Shown piece by piece: positions 1-9,349 of a stretch of DNA of 64,000 bases (position 1 is the first letter of the stretch; each line of letters opens with the position of its first letter). The notes beneath the pieces were generated by a model. That model saw only the letters and a program-made list of their open reading frames with translations, was not told the origin of the DNA and did no database searches. The position numbers and the translations under genes were made by a program. This DNA is from Embiotoca jacksoni (taxonomy: Eukaryota; Chordata; Actinopteri; Embiotocidae), in the NCBI GenBank assembly GCA_022577435.1, contig JAKOON010000089.1, positions 426,001 through 490,000 on the forward strand, given 5' to 3'.

Positions 1-876
1 TTCCAGCACCAACCTCCTTTTTTAGGTCATGCCACAGCATCTCAATAGGATTCAGGTCAGGACTTTGACTAGGCCACTCCAAAGTCTTCATTTTGTTTCT
101 CTTCATCCATTCAGAGGTGGACTTGCTGGTGTGTTTTGGATCATCGTCCTGCTGCAGAACCCAAGTTGGCTTCAGCTTGAGGTCACGAACAGACGGCCGG
201 ACGTTCTCCTTCAGGATGTTTTGGTAGACGGTAGAATTCATGGTTACATTGATCACAGCAAGTCTTCCAGGTCCTGAAGCAGCAAAACAGCCCCAGACCA
301 TCACACTACCACCACCATATTTTACTGTTGGTATGAGGTTCTTCTTCTGAAATGCGGTGTTACTTTTACACCAGATGTAACGGGACACACACCTTCCAAA
401 AAGTTCAACTTTGGTCTCGTCAGTCCACAGAGTATTTTCCCAAAAGTCTTGAGGATCATCAAGATGTTTTCTGGCAAAAATGAGACGAGCCTTAATGCTG
501 TTTTTGCTCAGCGGTGGTTTTGGTCTTGGAACTCTGCCATGCAGCCATTTCTGCCGAGTCCTTTTCTTCTGGTGGAGTCATGAACACTGACCTGAACTGA
601 GGCAAGTGAGGCCTGCAGTTCTTTGGATGTTATCGTGGGGTCTTTTGTGACCTCTCAGATGAGTCGTCTCTGCTCTCTCGGGGTAATTTTGGTCGGCCGG
701 CCGCTCCTGGGAAGGTTCACCACTGTTCCATGTTTTCTCCATTTGTGGATAATGGTTCTCACTGTGGTTCTCTGGAGTCCCAAAGCTTTAGAAATAGCTT
801 TAGAACCTTTTCCAGACTGATAGAGCTCAATTACTTTCTTTCTCATTTGTTCCTGAATTTCTTTGGATCTCAGCAT
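1..876 (-). pseudogene. Tc1-like transposase, one stop and one frameshift
   Basis: This would be the DDE transposase that cuts and pastes the surrounding Tc1 element by binding its terminal repeats. The N-terminus begins at the ATG ending at 876 and shows a paired-like helix-turn-helix (KAISKALGLQRTTVRTIIHK) followed by a GRPTKIT linker. The frame meets a stop at 655-657 and then shifts near 560-575. The catalytic core remains readable: WTDETK near 415, QQDDDPKH near 131-156 and SPDLNPIE near 40-60, which are the three DDE positions. The C-terminus runs past the window start. Only two disabling changes are visible, so the copy is fairly young, but it should not make active enzyme. Family assignment is secure; the subfamily is not determined. 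Confidence 0.92.
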
Positions 877-1040
877 GATGTCTATCTTTTGAGGATCTTC
901 TGGTCTACTTCACTTTGTCAGGCAGGTCCTATTGAAGTGATTTCTTGATTGAGAACAGGTGTGTCAGTAATCAGGTCTGGGTGTGGCTCGAGAAATTGAA
1001 CTCAGGTGTGATAAACTACAGTTAAGTTATGTTTTAACAG

Positions 1041-1256
1041 GAGGGGGCAAACACTTTTTCACACAGGGCCATGTGGGTTTGGATTGTTTTTCTCCCTTAA
1101 TAATAAAAACCTTCATTTAAAAACTGCATTTTGTGTTTACTTGTGTTATCTTTGACTAATATTTAAATTTGTTTGATGATCTGAAACATTTAAGTGTGAC
1201 AAACATGCAAAAAAATTGGAAATCAGGAAGGAGGTAAACACTTTTTCACGCCACTG
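1041..1256. repeat. Terminal inverted repeat with inner and outer direct repeats
   Basis: Two copies of a transposase-binding-like motif, at 1041-1066 (inner) and 1229-1256 (outer), share the run AAACACTTTTTCAC. In Tc1-family IR/DR elements these are the transposase binding sites. The region between is AT-rich and carries no open frame. Confidence 0.8.
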
Positions 1257-1677
1257 TAAACAATCAATGTGTGAAAGGAGTCGCTCATATTGACAAACCC
1301 ACAGTGAATTATCATCAACTCTGAAGCTCCACTACAGAGAATATTAGCGTCTTTCAGCCCCTTGTTTTGGTTGTACAGGTTCTTACTCACACTCACTTCT
1401 CTCATTAACCTCTGTAGCACCAGGTTATGGTTGAGGGCATCAACCAGTGTAATTAAGTAAACTTTATTTCCAAAATAATTAGTGATGCTGTGTAAAATGT
1501 AAATCAAAACAAAATTAGATGATTTGTAAGTTGTGTAAACTCATTTAAATGAAAACAGACCAAAGACAAAATATAAAATGTTGAAACTGAGAAATTTTAT
1601 TGTTTTATGAAAAATATCTTTTCATTTTGAATCTGATGTCAGCAACACGTCTCTATAAAGTTGTTCCAGGATCATGT

Positions 1678-3100
1678 TCACCACTGAGCTGCATCAACTC
1701 TTCTTTTAACAACACTCTGGAAACCTTTGGGAACTGAGGAGACCAGTTGCTGGAGTTTTGAAAGTGAAATGTGGTCCCATTCTGGCCTCATATAGGATTT
1801 CAACTGCTGCAGTTCAGGGTCTCCTGATTTCTGAATACCAAACAGAATCTCAAATTGTGATCCATCAGACCTCAGGACAGTTTTCCACTTCACCTCAGTC
1901 CATCTTCAATGATCTCGGTCCAGAGAAGGCGGCGGTGTTTCGGGATCATGTTTCTATCTGGTTTCTTCTTTGGAGAGTTTTAACATCATTTGTGGATGCA
2001 GCGATGAACTGTGTTCACAGACGATGGTTTTCACAAGTGTTCCTGAGCCCATGCAGTGATTTCCACTCCAGAATAGTGTGTTTTTAATGCAGTGCTGCCT
2101 GAGGGCCCGAAGATCACCACCATCCAATATTTGTTTCCAGCCTTGTCCCGTGTGTTCAGAGATTTCTCCAAATTCTCTGAATCTTTTTTCAGGATATCCA
2201 CCTGTCTCTGTTTATCGTTCCCTATGTTTCCCCTGATCACCTTCTCCTCATGTTTCCTGTCTTCTCCCCTGTTTAGTTTTGTCTGTCATGTTCTGGTCTG
2301 TCTGGAGGGTGTGAATTCATTCCACCGCCCGCCTCCAGTCTCCCCCCACTACCACACCTCATTCAGCTGGCACAGCTGGTTCTCTTTGCAGTAATCACCA
2401 CCTGGCAGTATATCAGTCCTGCATTCCACCTGCGTCTGTCCGTCCGATCATCTCACCTGTCCCACCAGTGTTCCTGTGTGCTACCCTGTGGTACGTACCT
2501 GCCGTCCTGTGTCGATCCACAGAGATCACCAGTTGCCGTGTCTTAGCAAGCCTGTGTCGGTCCATGGGAAACCACACAGTCGACCCTGCCTGCGGTGTCG
2601 GTCCACAGAGACCACCTTTCTTCCTGCCACCGCTGCGGTTCTGCCCGAACCCACGCTGCCCGGTGTGGAGCGCAGGGACACGCCCTCAAGCCAGCTTGGA
2701 CTCGCCTGTCTCGGCACTGGTGAGAATTGCGAGGACGCCCTAAAATGCCTGCACCGGTCTCGCTGACTCGCTTCTTTTCTGGACTAGTTCGAGTACCTTC
2801 CCCAACTCAGGAAGGATCCCGAGCTTTCAGCCATCCTGGACTATTTCTTTGTTTATGCACGTTCAGTTTTGTTTTCCCCTGCTGTTTTGGAAATAAACTT
2901 CCTGTTGTCAAGTTTCCTGCTGTGTGTTTGTGTTTGGGTCCAGTTACCAATACCACCACATAACACTTTTAATGATATTATGAACCGTAGATGATGAAAT
3001 CCACTAATTCTTTGTAGTTTTACATTGAGGAACATTATTCTTAGATTGTTGAACTATCTTCCAACACAGTCTTTCAGAGTGCTGAACCTCTCCCCATCTT
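1678..3100 (-). pseudogene. Tc1-like transposase remnant (copy A)
   Basis: Minus-strand fragments of a DDE transposase. The N-terminal part lies near 2966-3090 (a helix-turn-helix region with a STVHNIIKRF-like stretch, in broken frames). It is interrupted by the LTR and continues at about 2035-2186 with the WAQEHL motif. The extreme C-terminus is at 1678-1855, reading KLQQLVSSVPK and ending VKRRVDAAQW. The central catalytic part containing the second aspartate and the glutamate has been deleted. It cannot be functional. Identification rests on similarity to the general Tc1 C-terminal pattern and on the parallel copies B and C. Confidence 0.8.
2187..2965 (+). mobile_element. Solo LTR, inserted in Tc1-like copy A
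   Basis: A 779-bp block absent from copies B and C at the same point of the Tc1-like element. It starts TTTCAGG (TGTCAGG in sister copies) and ends CACATAACA, with CTTT repeated at both flanks (2183-2186 and 2966-2969), a likely target duplication. A polyadenylation-type AATAAA lies near 2890. Seven related copies occur in the window. The TG...CA ends, the short duplication and the AATAAA near the end fit a solo LTR of a Ty3/Gypsy-like or other LTR retrotransposon. No pol or env sequence accompanies it. Confidence 0.8.
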
Positions 3101-3380
3101 CACTGCTGAGAGACTCTGCCTCTCTGAAATCATCTTTTATACCCAATCATGTTACTGATCTGTTGCCAGGTAACATAATTAGTTGTTAGATGTTCCACCA
3201 GCCGTCCTCCTTTAGTGTTACACAACTTACATTCTTTAGTTGCCCTTTCAGATGTGTTGCTCGCATGAAATTCAAAATTATATATTTTTCCTGATAGTCT
3301 CAGTTTCAACATTTTATATGTTTTCTTTGTTCTATTTTCAATTTAATGTGTTTATGTGATTTGCAAATCATTGCATTCTG

Positions 3381-4167
3381 TGCATGTGCAAAGGTGTATG
3401 TCGGAGCGGAGGGTGTTTACTGTAAAGTACTTTTTGTTATATTTTATTTGTATGAAAAGTGCACCAGTCTGATTCATTGACCGAGCTGTCAGCCCTTACA
3501 CAGTTTGTGGCTACTGGTACTATTCCGTGTTGAATGAAATAAACAAACTCTGAGAAACATTTTTAGATCTTGTTGCAGATTTTGTTCACTCCATACATCT
3601 CACTGCAAAACAAGCTGTTTCTGTCATTTTCCACTTTCATTTCTGCAAGTATTGGTTCAACTTTATGACCTGTCAAATGTTCAGTACAGAGGCAGTAAAG
3701 AGATGAGACAGAGGAGCAGAAGAGACACCAATATGACACCAAGGAAAACTGCAAAATGCGGAGAATGTTGAAAAGGACCATGAATTCAAGATCTGAAGAA
3801 GTAGATGAGAGGAACGCATGGTGAAAGAGACTCAAACATGAGAGTCAAATCATGGGGAGGCAGAGATTCAGAGAAAGCAGATACAGAGGAAAAGAAAACA
3901 GGAAAACACTGAAAACGTAGAAATGGAACGGCTTAAATGTCATCCCTGCAGCAGGGGACAGAAGCTAAATCAAAAAGTATATCTGTTGATTTTCCTACAA
4001 AAAAGTGAGGGAAGAAATCTGCCATAGTTACCCAAAACCTGTATCTGTGACCGTGGAGGAAAGTCCATGACAGTCTGACTCCTCGGCTCTCTTTGGTCTT
4101 CTGAGCGTTGAAGTGTTTGGACTTATGATTCTTTAAAGTATGAATTCTTCTCCACACGGATCAGACT
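3381..4167. other. No recognisable gene
   Basis: AT-rich unique-looking DNA between the Tc1-like copy A and the minisatellite. The short open frames have no recognisable motif. Confidence 0.6.
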
Positions 4168-4663
4168 AGATGGTGGAGCAGGTCTCTGAAGGGTGGAGAC
4201 GAGACGGTGGAGCAGGTCTCTGAAGGGTGGAGACTAGACGGTGGAGCAGGTCTCTGAAGGGTGGAGACTAGACGGTGAAGCAGGTCTCTGAAGGGTGGAG
4301 ACGAGACGGTGGAGCAGGTCTCTGAAGGATGGAGACTAGACGGTGGAACAGGTCTCTGAAGGGTGGAGACTAGACGGTGGAGCAGGTCTCTGAAGGGTGG
4401 AGACGAGACGGTGGAGCAGGTCTCTGAAGGATGGAGACTAGACGGTGGAACAGGTCTCTGAAGGGTGGAGACTAGACGGTGGAGCAGGTCTCTGAAGGGT
4501 GGAGACTAGATGGTGGAGCAGGTCTCTGAAGGATGGAGACTAGACGGTGGAGCAGGTCTCTGAAGGGTGGAGACTAGACGGTGGAGCAGGTCTCTGAAGG
4601 ATGGAGACTAGACGGTGGAGCAGGTCTCTGAAGGGTGGAGACTAGACGGTGGAGCAGGTCTCT
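4168..4663. repeat. 34-bp minisatellite, 15 units
   Basis: Fourteen full units and a 20-bp partial unit of exactly 34 bp, beginning AGACGGTGGAGCAGGTC and ending GGGTGGAGACT or GGGTGGAGACG. Units differ at a few diagnostic positions (GGG/GGA, GAGC/GAAC, ACT/ACG). Units 4-6 and 7-9 repeat the same variant order, a 102-bp higher-order block. No spacers separate the units, so it is not a CRISPR array. Confidence 0.97.
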
Positions 4664-5455
4664 TGAACTTGGATCTTCTTCCTCCATGTGTTTCATCCAC
4701 CTTGGGGTCCTTCTGTCTTCCACCCGTCTGTTACTGACGCTGATCTCGGACTCATTCAGCAGGAAGCAGCCACTCCAGATTTCTGTTCCCCTCCTAAAGG
4801 TGGTTTAGAAACGTTACTCATACTCCGAGACCATGATGAGACAGCCTTCCTTTTATTTCTTCTTATTTGTTTTGGGGCATTTTGCTTTTATTTAACAGTG
4901 ACAGTAAGAATGAGAGATATAAAGTGAGGGGGGGAGAGCTGGGGAACGACATGCAATAAACATCTGCCCAGCGTGGGAATTCCTATTTTGAGCTTACAGC
5001 TATGACTCACAAACCATGTGTGGGCAGTTTAAAAAGTTCAGAGACAGCTCATATTGCACGTGAATGTGGTGCAGCACCGTGATGTACAAGAAGCAGGAAG
5101 AAGCTACAACCTTTGAGTGTAAGTTTTATTGCAGGATCAGTGTCATCATCTGAATTGCACACATTAGTTTGACCACTGGTCCAGCTTGTCTGCAAATTCT
5201 CAATGTCCCTGAAACTTGAGCAAAGAGCGCTCATTAAAGTTTGTGTCAACTGTTTGAGGAACAGAAAAAAGTGCTTTATTGCTGTAGACTTTCTGAAGAA
5301 TTCCAAGGGTCTCCACTCCATAATTTGACACATATTTGGATATCATGTTCACAGAGACATCACAGAGGCATGGACATCCCTGCTCACAAAAACTGTGCAT
5401 AACTCAGGTGCTGATTTTCATAAGAAAGAGTGGCAGAAAAATGACATAGTTTACG
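4664..5455. other. No recognisable gene
   Basis: Mixed-composition DNA between the minisatellite and the LINE 3' end. Short frames only, with no family recognised. Confidence 0.55.
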
Positions 5456-5847
5456 ATCCATCCATTTACTTCCTCCAATCCGGGTCGGGTCCTGGTGGCA
5501 GCAGGCCAAGCAAGCTGACCCAGACTTCCCTCTCTCTCCTGCAACATCTTCCAGCTCCTCCTGAGGATCCCGAGGTGTTCCCAGGCCAGCTGGGAGATAT
5601 AATCCCTCCAGCACGTTCTAGGTCTTCCTCGAGGTCTCCTGCCAGTTGGGCGTGTCCAGAAACCCTCCAGAGGGAGGCGCCCAGGAGGATCCTGATCAGA
5701 TGCTGAACCACCTCAGCTGACTCCTTTAGATGCGAAGGAGTAGCACCTCAACTCCAAGTTCCCTCCTGATGTCCAGCTCCTCCCCCGATCTCTAAAGCTG
5801 AGCCCGACCTCCTACGGAGGAAACTCATTTCGGAAAGTCAGCCTTTC
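5456..5847 (-). mobile_element. LINE 3' end (C-terminal ORF2 remnant and tail)
   Basis: Minus-strand remnant of the C-terminus of a fish non-LTR retrotransposon. Readable pieces include GRPR-like and ERLGIP-like stretches in broken frames and a run ending LLPPGPDPDWRK. The 3' end at 5456-5470 reads ATGGATGGA on the minus strand, a typical short tandem tail. The same LINE family supplies the RT fragment at 9350-10735 on the same strand, so both are probably parts of one insertion later split by LTRs. The sequence between the RT and C-terminal parts (roughly 270 bp) is missing. Confidence 0.8.
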
Positions 5848-6578
5848 TGTCAGGGTTCCTGTTTGCTCCTCTGTTTTGTCCCCAATCACCTCTCCTCATG
5901 TTTTCTGTCTTTCCCTTGTTTGTTATTGTGTCCCCATGTGTCCTGTGTCCTCCTCTCCCCGCCTCCTGTCACCTCCCATGGCCACACCCCTCACCGGTCT
6001 CAGCAGCTGCTACCACTCTCCCCAATCACCACCTGCAGGTGTCTGATTCCACTGATCACCTCACCAGACTATATCTGTCCTGCAGTCATCGGGGGTCGGT
6101 CCATACTGAGAGTTCCTGCTAGTCACTGCGAGTTAGTCAGATTCTGTCCAGTTTCGACCAGATGCTGCCTGTTACTGTCAGTCTCCCTCCATCTGTCGCC
6201 AGTGAGTCTGACCGTCCGTCCATCCGTTTGTTCGTCTGTCCATCCCCGGTCCTGCTCCAGCTCCAGTATCGGTACCTGTCAGTGTGACCAGCCAGCGCTA
6301 GCAGACAACGCCCCTGCCAGCTGTCCCGCCAGCTGTCCCGTCAGCTGTCCCGTCAGTTGTCCCACCAGCTGTCCCATCAGCTGTCCCACCAGCTGTCCGT
6401 CCAGTGGTCCTGCCAGCTTCGTTCCCCCCCGGTGAGAGTCGGTTGAGTTGCCCTCCTGACTCAGGAGGAATAAGAAGACTAAGACTGCAGGTACCACAGG
6501 TTCAATAAAGACTGTTCTGAACTTCTACCCGAGTCTGTGTGCCTGCGTTTGGATCCTGTTACACCTCACATCATAACA
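5848..6578 (+). mobile_element. Solo LTR
   Basis: 731 bp from TGTCAGGGTTCC to CATCATAACA, with AATAAAG near 6505 before the end, matching the 2187 and 55768 copies in layout. The flanks (CTTTC left, CAGAT right) are not a target duplication. Its right edge abuts a truncated LTR of the same family in the opposite orientation, so a rearrangement or deletion has removed one flank. No internal retroviral genes are present. Confidence 0.78.
6319..6415. repeat. 12-bp tandem repeat inside LTR
   Basis: About eight imperfect units of AGCTGTCCCGCC/AGCTGTCCCATC within the 3' half of the LTR. It encodes Cys/Pro/Ser-rich frames by accident. Confidence 0.85.
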
Positions 6579-7447
6579 CAGATGAGTTCAAAGACAGGAA
6601 GTTTTATCTTCCAAGTGGCAGGGAAAAATAAAACTGAATGCACATCAACCCGGGAATAGTTCAAGATGTCTGGAAGCCAAATGTCGTCTCTCACTCCTGA
6701 CTCAGATCTGCTCCGGAGGCGAGGCAGGAACTCGAATGTGTCCAAGAGGGGAAAGAGATTACGAGGCCTATCGGAGCAGGTGAGGAGGTCCACCTATTCC
6801 CCCTCGAGGAAAGGGATGGCGAGACAAAGCTGGCCGGAGGCGTATCCCCGGGCTCCATGACGGGCAGCGTGGGAACAGACGGAACCGCAGCAGCGGCAAC
6901 AGGTGGTCTCTGAGGACCGACGCTGAGCTGGGGCAGGATCAACTGTGTGGTTTCCCGTGGACTGACAAAGGATGACCAAGACACGTCTCCGATGAACTCC
7001 GAGGAACGACACTGGACGGCAGGTACTTACTAGAGTACAGCAGACAGGCACACAGGTACAGTGCATCTGGAAAGTATTCACAGCGCCTCACTTTTTACAC
7101 ATTTTGTTATATTACAGCCTTATTCCAAAATTGATTCAATTCATTTTTTCCCTCAAAATTCTACACACAATATCCCATAATGACGTGAAATATATTTTTT
7201 TGAAATTTTTGCAAATCTATTAAAAATCAAAAATGAAAAAAATCACATGTACATAAGTATTCACAGCCTTTGCCATTACACTCAAAATTGAGCTCAGGTG
7301 CTTCCTGTTTCCACTGATCATCATGAGATGTTTCTACAACTTGATTGGAGTCGACCTGGTAAATTCAGTTGATTGGACATGATGTGGAAAGACACACACC
7401 GTCTATATAAGGTCCCACAGTTGACATGTCCGAGCACAAACCAAGAC

Positions 7448-8773
7448 ATGAAGTCCAAAGAATCGTCTGTAGACCTCAGACAGGATTGTATGGAGGCACA
7501 GATCTGGGGAAGGGTACAGAAATTTTTCTGCAGCATTGAAGGTCCCAATGAGCACAGTGGCCTCCATCATCTGTAAATGGAAGAAGTTTGAACCACCAGG
7601 ACTCTTCCTAGAGTCGGCCCCCCGGACAAACTGAGCGATCGGGGGAGAAGGGCCTCAGTCAGGGATGTGACCAAGAACCCGATGGTCACTCTGACAGAGC
7701 TCCAACGTTGCTCTGTGAAGAGAGGAGAACCTTCCAGAAGGACAACCATCTCTGCAGCACTCCACCAAGCAGGCCTGTATGGTAGAGTGGCCGGACGGAA
7801 GACACTCCTCAGTAAAAGGAACATGACAGCCCACCTGGAGTTTACCAAAAGGAACCTGAAGGACTCTCAGACCATGAGAAACTAAATTCTCTGGTCTGAT
7901 GAAACAAAGATTGAACTCTTTGGCCTGAATGCCAAGCATCATGTTTGGAGGAAACCAGGCAGCGCTCATCACCTGACCAACACCATCTCTACGGTGAAGC
8001 ATGGTGGTGGCAGCATCATGCTGTGGGGATGTTTTTCAGAGGCAGGAACTGGGAGACTAGTCAGGATGGAGGGAAAGATGAATGCAGCGATGTACAGAGA
8101 CATCCTTGATGAAAACCTTCTCCAGAGCGCTCTGGACCTCAGACTGGGGCGAAGGTTCATCTTCCAACAGGACAACGACCCGAAGCACACAGCCAAGATA
8201 ACAAAGGAGTGTCTTCAGGACAACTCTGTGAATGTCCTTGAATGTCCCAGGCAGAGCCCAGACTTGAACCTGATTGAACATCTCTGGAGAGATCTGAAGA
8301 TGTCTGAGCACCGACGCTCCCCATCCAACCTGATGGAGCTTGAGAGGTCCTGCAAAGAAGAACGGGAGAAACTGCCCAAGAATAGGAGCCAAGCTTGTAG
8401 CATCATCATTCATCATCATTCAGGCGGCACAGTGGTGCAGTGGTTAGCATTGTCGCCTCACAGCAAAAAGGTTCCGGGTTTGAATCCGGTCCTGGGCCTT
8501 TCTGTGCGGAGTTTGCATGTTCTCCCTGTGCTTGCGTGGGTTCTCTCTGGGTACTCTGGCTTCCTCCCATCATCCAAAAACATGCACCTCAGGTCAGGTT
8601 ACCTGGCGCCGCGCTAGTGGCAGCCTGCTGCAGCATCTCCCCCCTGAGAGCCCCCCTGCTGTAGTGAAGACATTTCCCCTCGGGGATTAATAAAGTGAAA
8701 TAAAAAAAAAAAATCATACTCAAAAAGACTTGAGGCTGTAATTTCTGCCAAAGGTGCTTCAACAAAGTATTGA
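7448..8773 (+). pseudogene. Tc1 transposase, broken by frameshift, stop and SINE
   Basis: This would be the DDE transposase of the enclosing Tc1 element. The start at 7448 gives MKSKESSVDLRQ. The frame shifts near 7475, and the helix-turn-helix region then continues in another frame. A stop lies at 7883-7885, just before the first catalytic motif WSDETKIE. FIFQQDNDPKHTAK (about 8155-8200) and SPDLNLIEHLW (8254-8286) carry the second aspartate and the glutamate. The C-terminus is split by the SINE and resumes at about 8715 with SKRLEAVISAKGASTKY, ending at 8771-8773. The longest intact stretch is 7994-8400, so the catalytic half is well preserved, but the copy cannot make a full enzyme. Confidence 0.93.
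8423..8713 (+). mobile_element. tRNA-derived SINE (AFC-like), copy 1
   Basis: Begins GGCGGCACAGTGGTGCAGTG and carries a tRNA-like head with a B-box-like GGGTTTGAATCC (RNA polymerase III internal promoter, family knowledge). It ends in GATTAATAAAGTG and a run of A. It interrupts the transposase reading frame between CATCAT and CATACTC. The left flank shows a small CATCATT expansion. It shares head and tail with the copy at 12266. Confidence 0.85.
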
Positions 8774-9349
8774 GCAAAGGCTGTGAATACTTATGTACCT
8801 GTTATATTTTCGTTCTTTATTTTTAGTAGATTTGCAAAAATTTTCAACAAACTATTTTCACTTTGTCATTATGGGGTATTGCGTGTAGAATTTTTCAGGA
8901 AAAAAATAATTTAATCCATTTTGGAATAAAGCTGTAATATAACAAAATGTGTAAAAAGTGAAGCGCTGTGAATACTTTCCGGATGCACTGTAACTGCAGC
9001 AGGCAGGAGACAGACCGTGGGTCAGGATCGGAAATGTTGAACGAGTAAACGGACTGACTGAACAACAGCGTGATACCAGCGTAGATGATCGGATGTACTG
9101 ACGCAGGTGTTGTGCAGGACCGAGGTAGATACACTGCCAGGTGGGGATTACTGAGAATGAGTGAGAAGGGTGTGGTAGTGAGAGGTGACTGGAGGTGGGT
9201 GGTGGAACAATTTCACTCCCTCCAGACAGACCAGAACACAGGAACACATGACGGACAAAAACAACAGGAGAGAAGACAGGAGACATGAGGAGAAGGATAT
9301 TTGGGGAAAACAGAGAGGATACAAACAGGGACGGACGGAGATCCTGACA

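Larger units (their letters stand above)
1..1256 (-). mobile_element. Tc1/mariner transposon, IR/DR type, cut by window start
   Basis: The right end reads CAGTGGCGTGAAAAAGTG on the minus strand and stops at 1256, directly next to a TA dinucleotide (1257-1258), the usual Tc1/mariner target. A second related motif with the core AACACTTTTTCAC lies at 1041-1066, about 190 bp inside, giving the outer plus inner direct-repeat arrangement (IR/DR) known from fish Tc1 elements. The transposase is encoded on the minus strand inside. The left inverted repeat lies outside the window, so full length cannot be given. Confidence 0.93.
1480..3380 (-). mobile_element. Tc1-like element, second family, copy A, internally deleted
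   Basis: Both ends carry related inverted sequence: GATGCTGTGTAAAATG followed by ATGTTGAAACTGAGAAATTT on the left, and the reverse complement of the same block on the right near 3300-3380. The outermost tips are worn away. Compared with copy B (16629-17982) it lacks about 380 bp of the transposase core, joined near 1820-1850, but gains a 779-bp solo LTR at 2187-2965. Transposase remnants lie on the minus strand. The four copies in the window (A to D) show different truncations of one element. Confidence 0.85.
7059..8990 (+). mobile_element. Tc1/mariner transposon with both inverted repeats
   Basis: Both ends read CAGTGCATCYGGAAAGTATT and the insertion is flanked by TA at 7057-7058 and 8991-8992. 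The inverted repeats are about 210 bp each, with an inner direct repeat (AAGTATTCACAGCC) near 7255-7269 and its partner near 8780-8800, the IR/DR arrangement. A transposase pseudogene lies inside, and a SINE has inserted at 8423-8713. Excluding the SINE the element is about 1.64 kb, a normal length for fish Tc1. Confidence 0.95.
6579..9349 (-). mobile_element. LTR on minus strand, split by a Tc1 element
   Basis: LTR sequence occupies 6579-7058 and 8991-9349, read from 9349 (TGTCAGGATCTCC on the minus strand) to 6579. The middle matches the 2187-2965 LTR closely in order, for example GGAAACCACACAGT and CACGCTGCCCG on the minus strand. The last roughly 60 bp of the LTR are missing where it meets the plus-strand LTR at 6578. 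A complete Tc1 element sits between the halves, flanked by TA. Confidence 0.8.

Noticed and set aside
4168..4663. CRISPR-like array
   Set aside because: Units are directly contiguous with no unique spacers, in a eukaryotic repeat-rich context.
5848..6578. Endogenous retrovirus provirus
   Set aside because: No gag, pol or env motifs accompany any LTR copy. They are solo LTRs or fragments.
8430..8520. tRNA gene
   Set aside because: Only a tRNA-like promoter head of a SINE, with a 3' body and tail. No cloverleaf was established.
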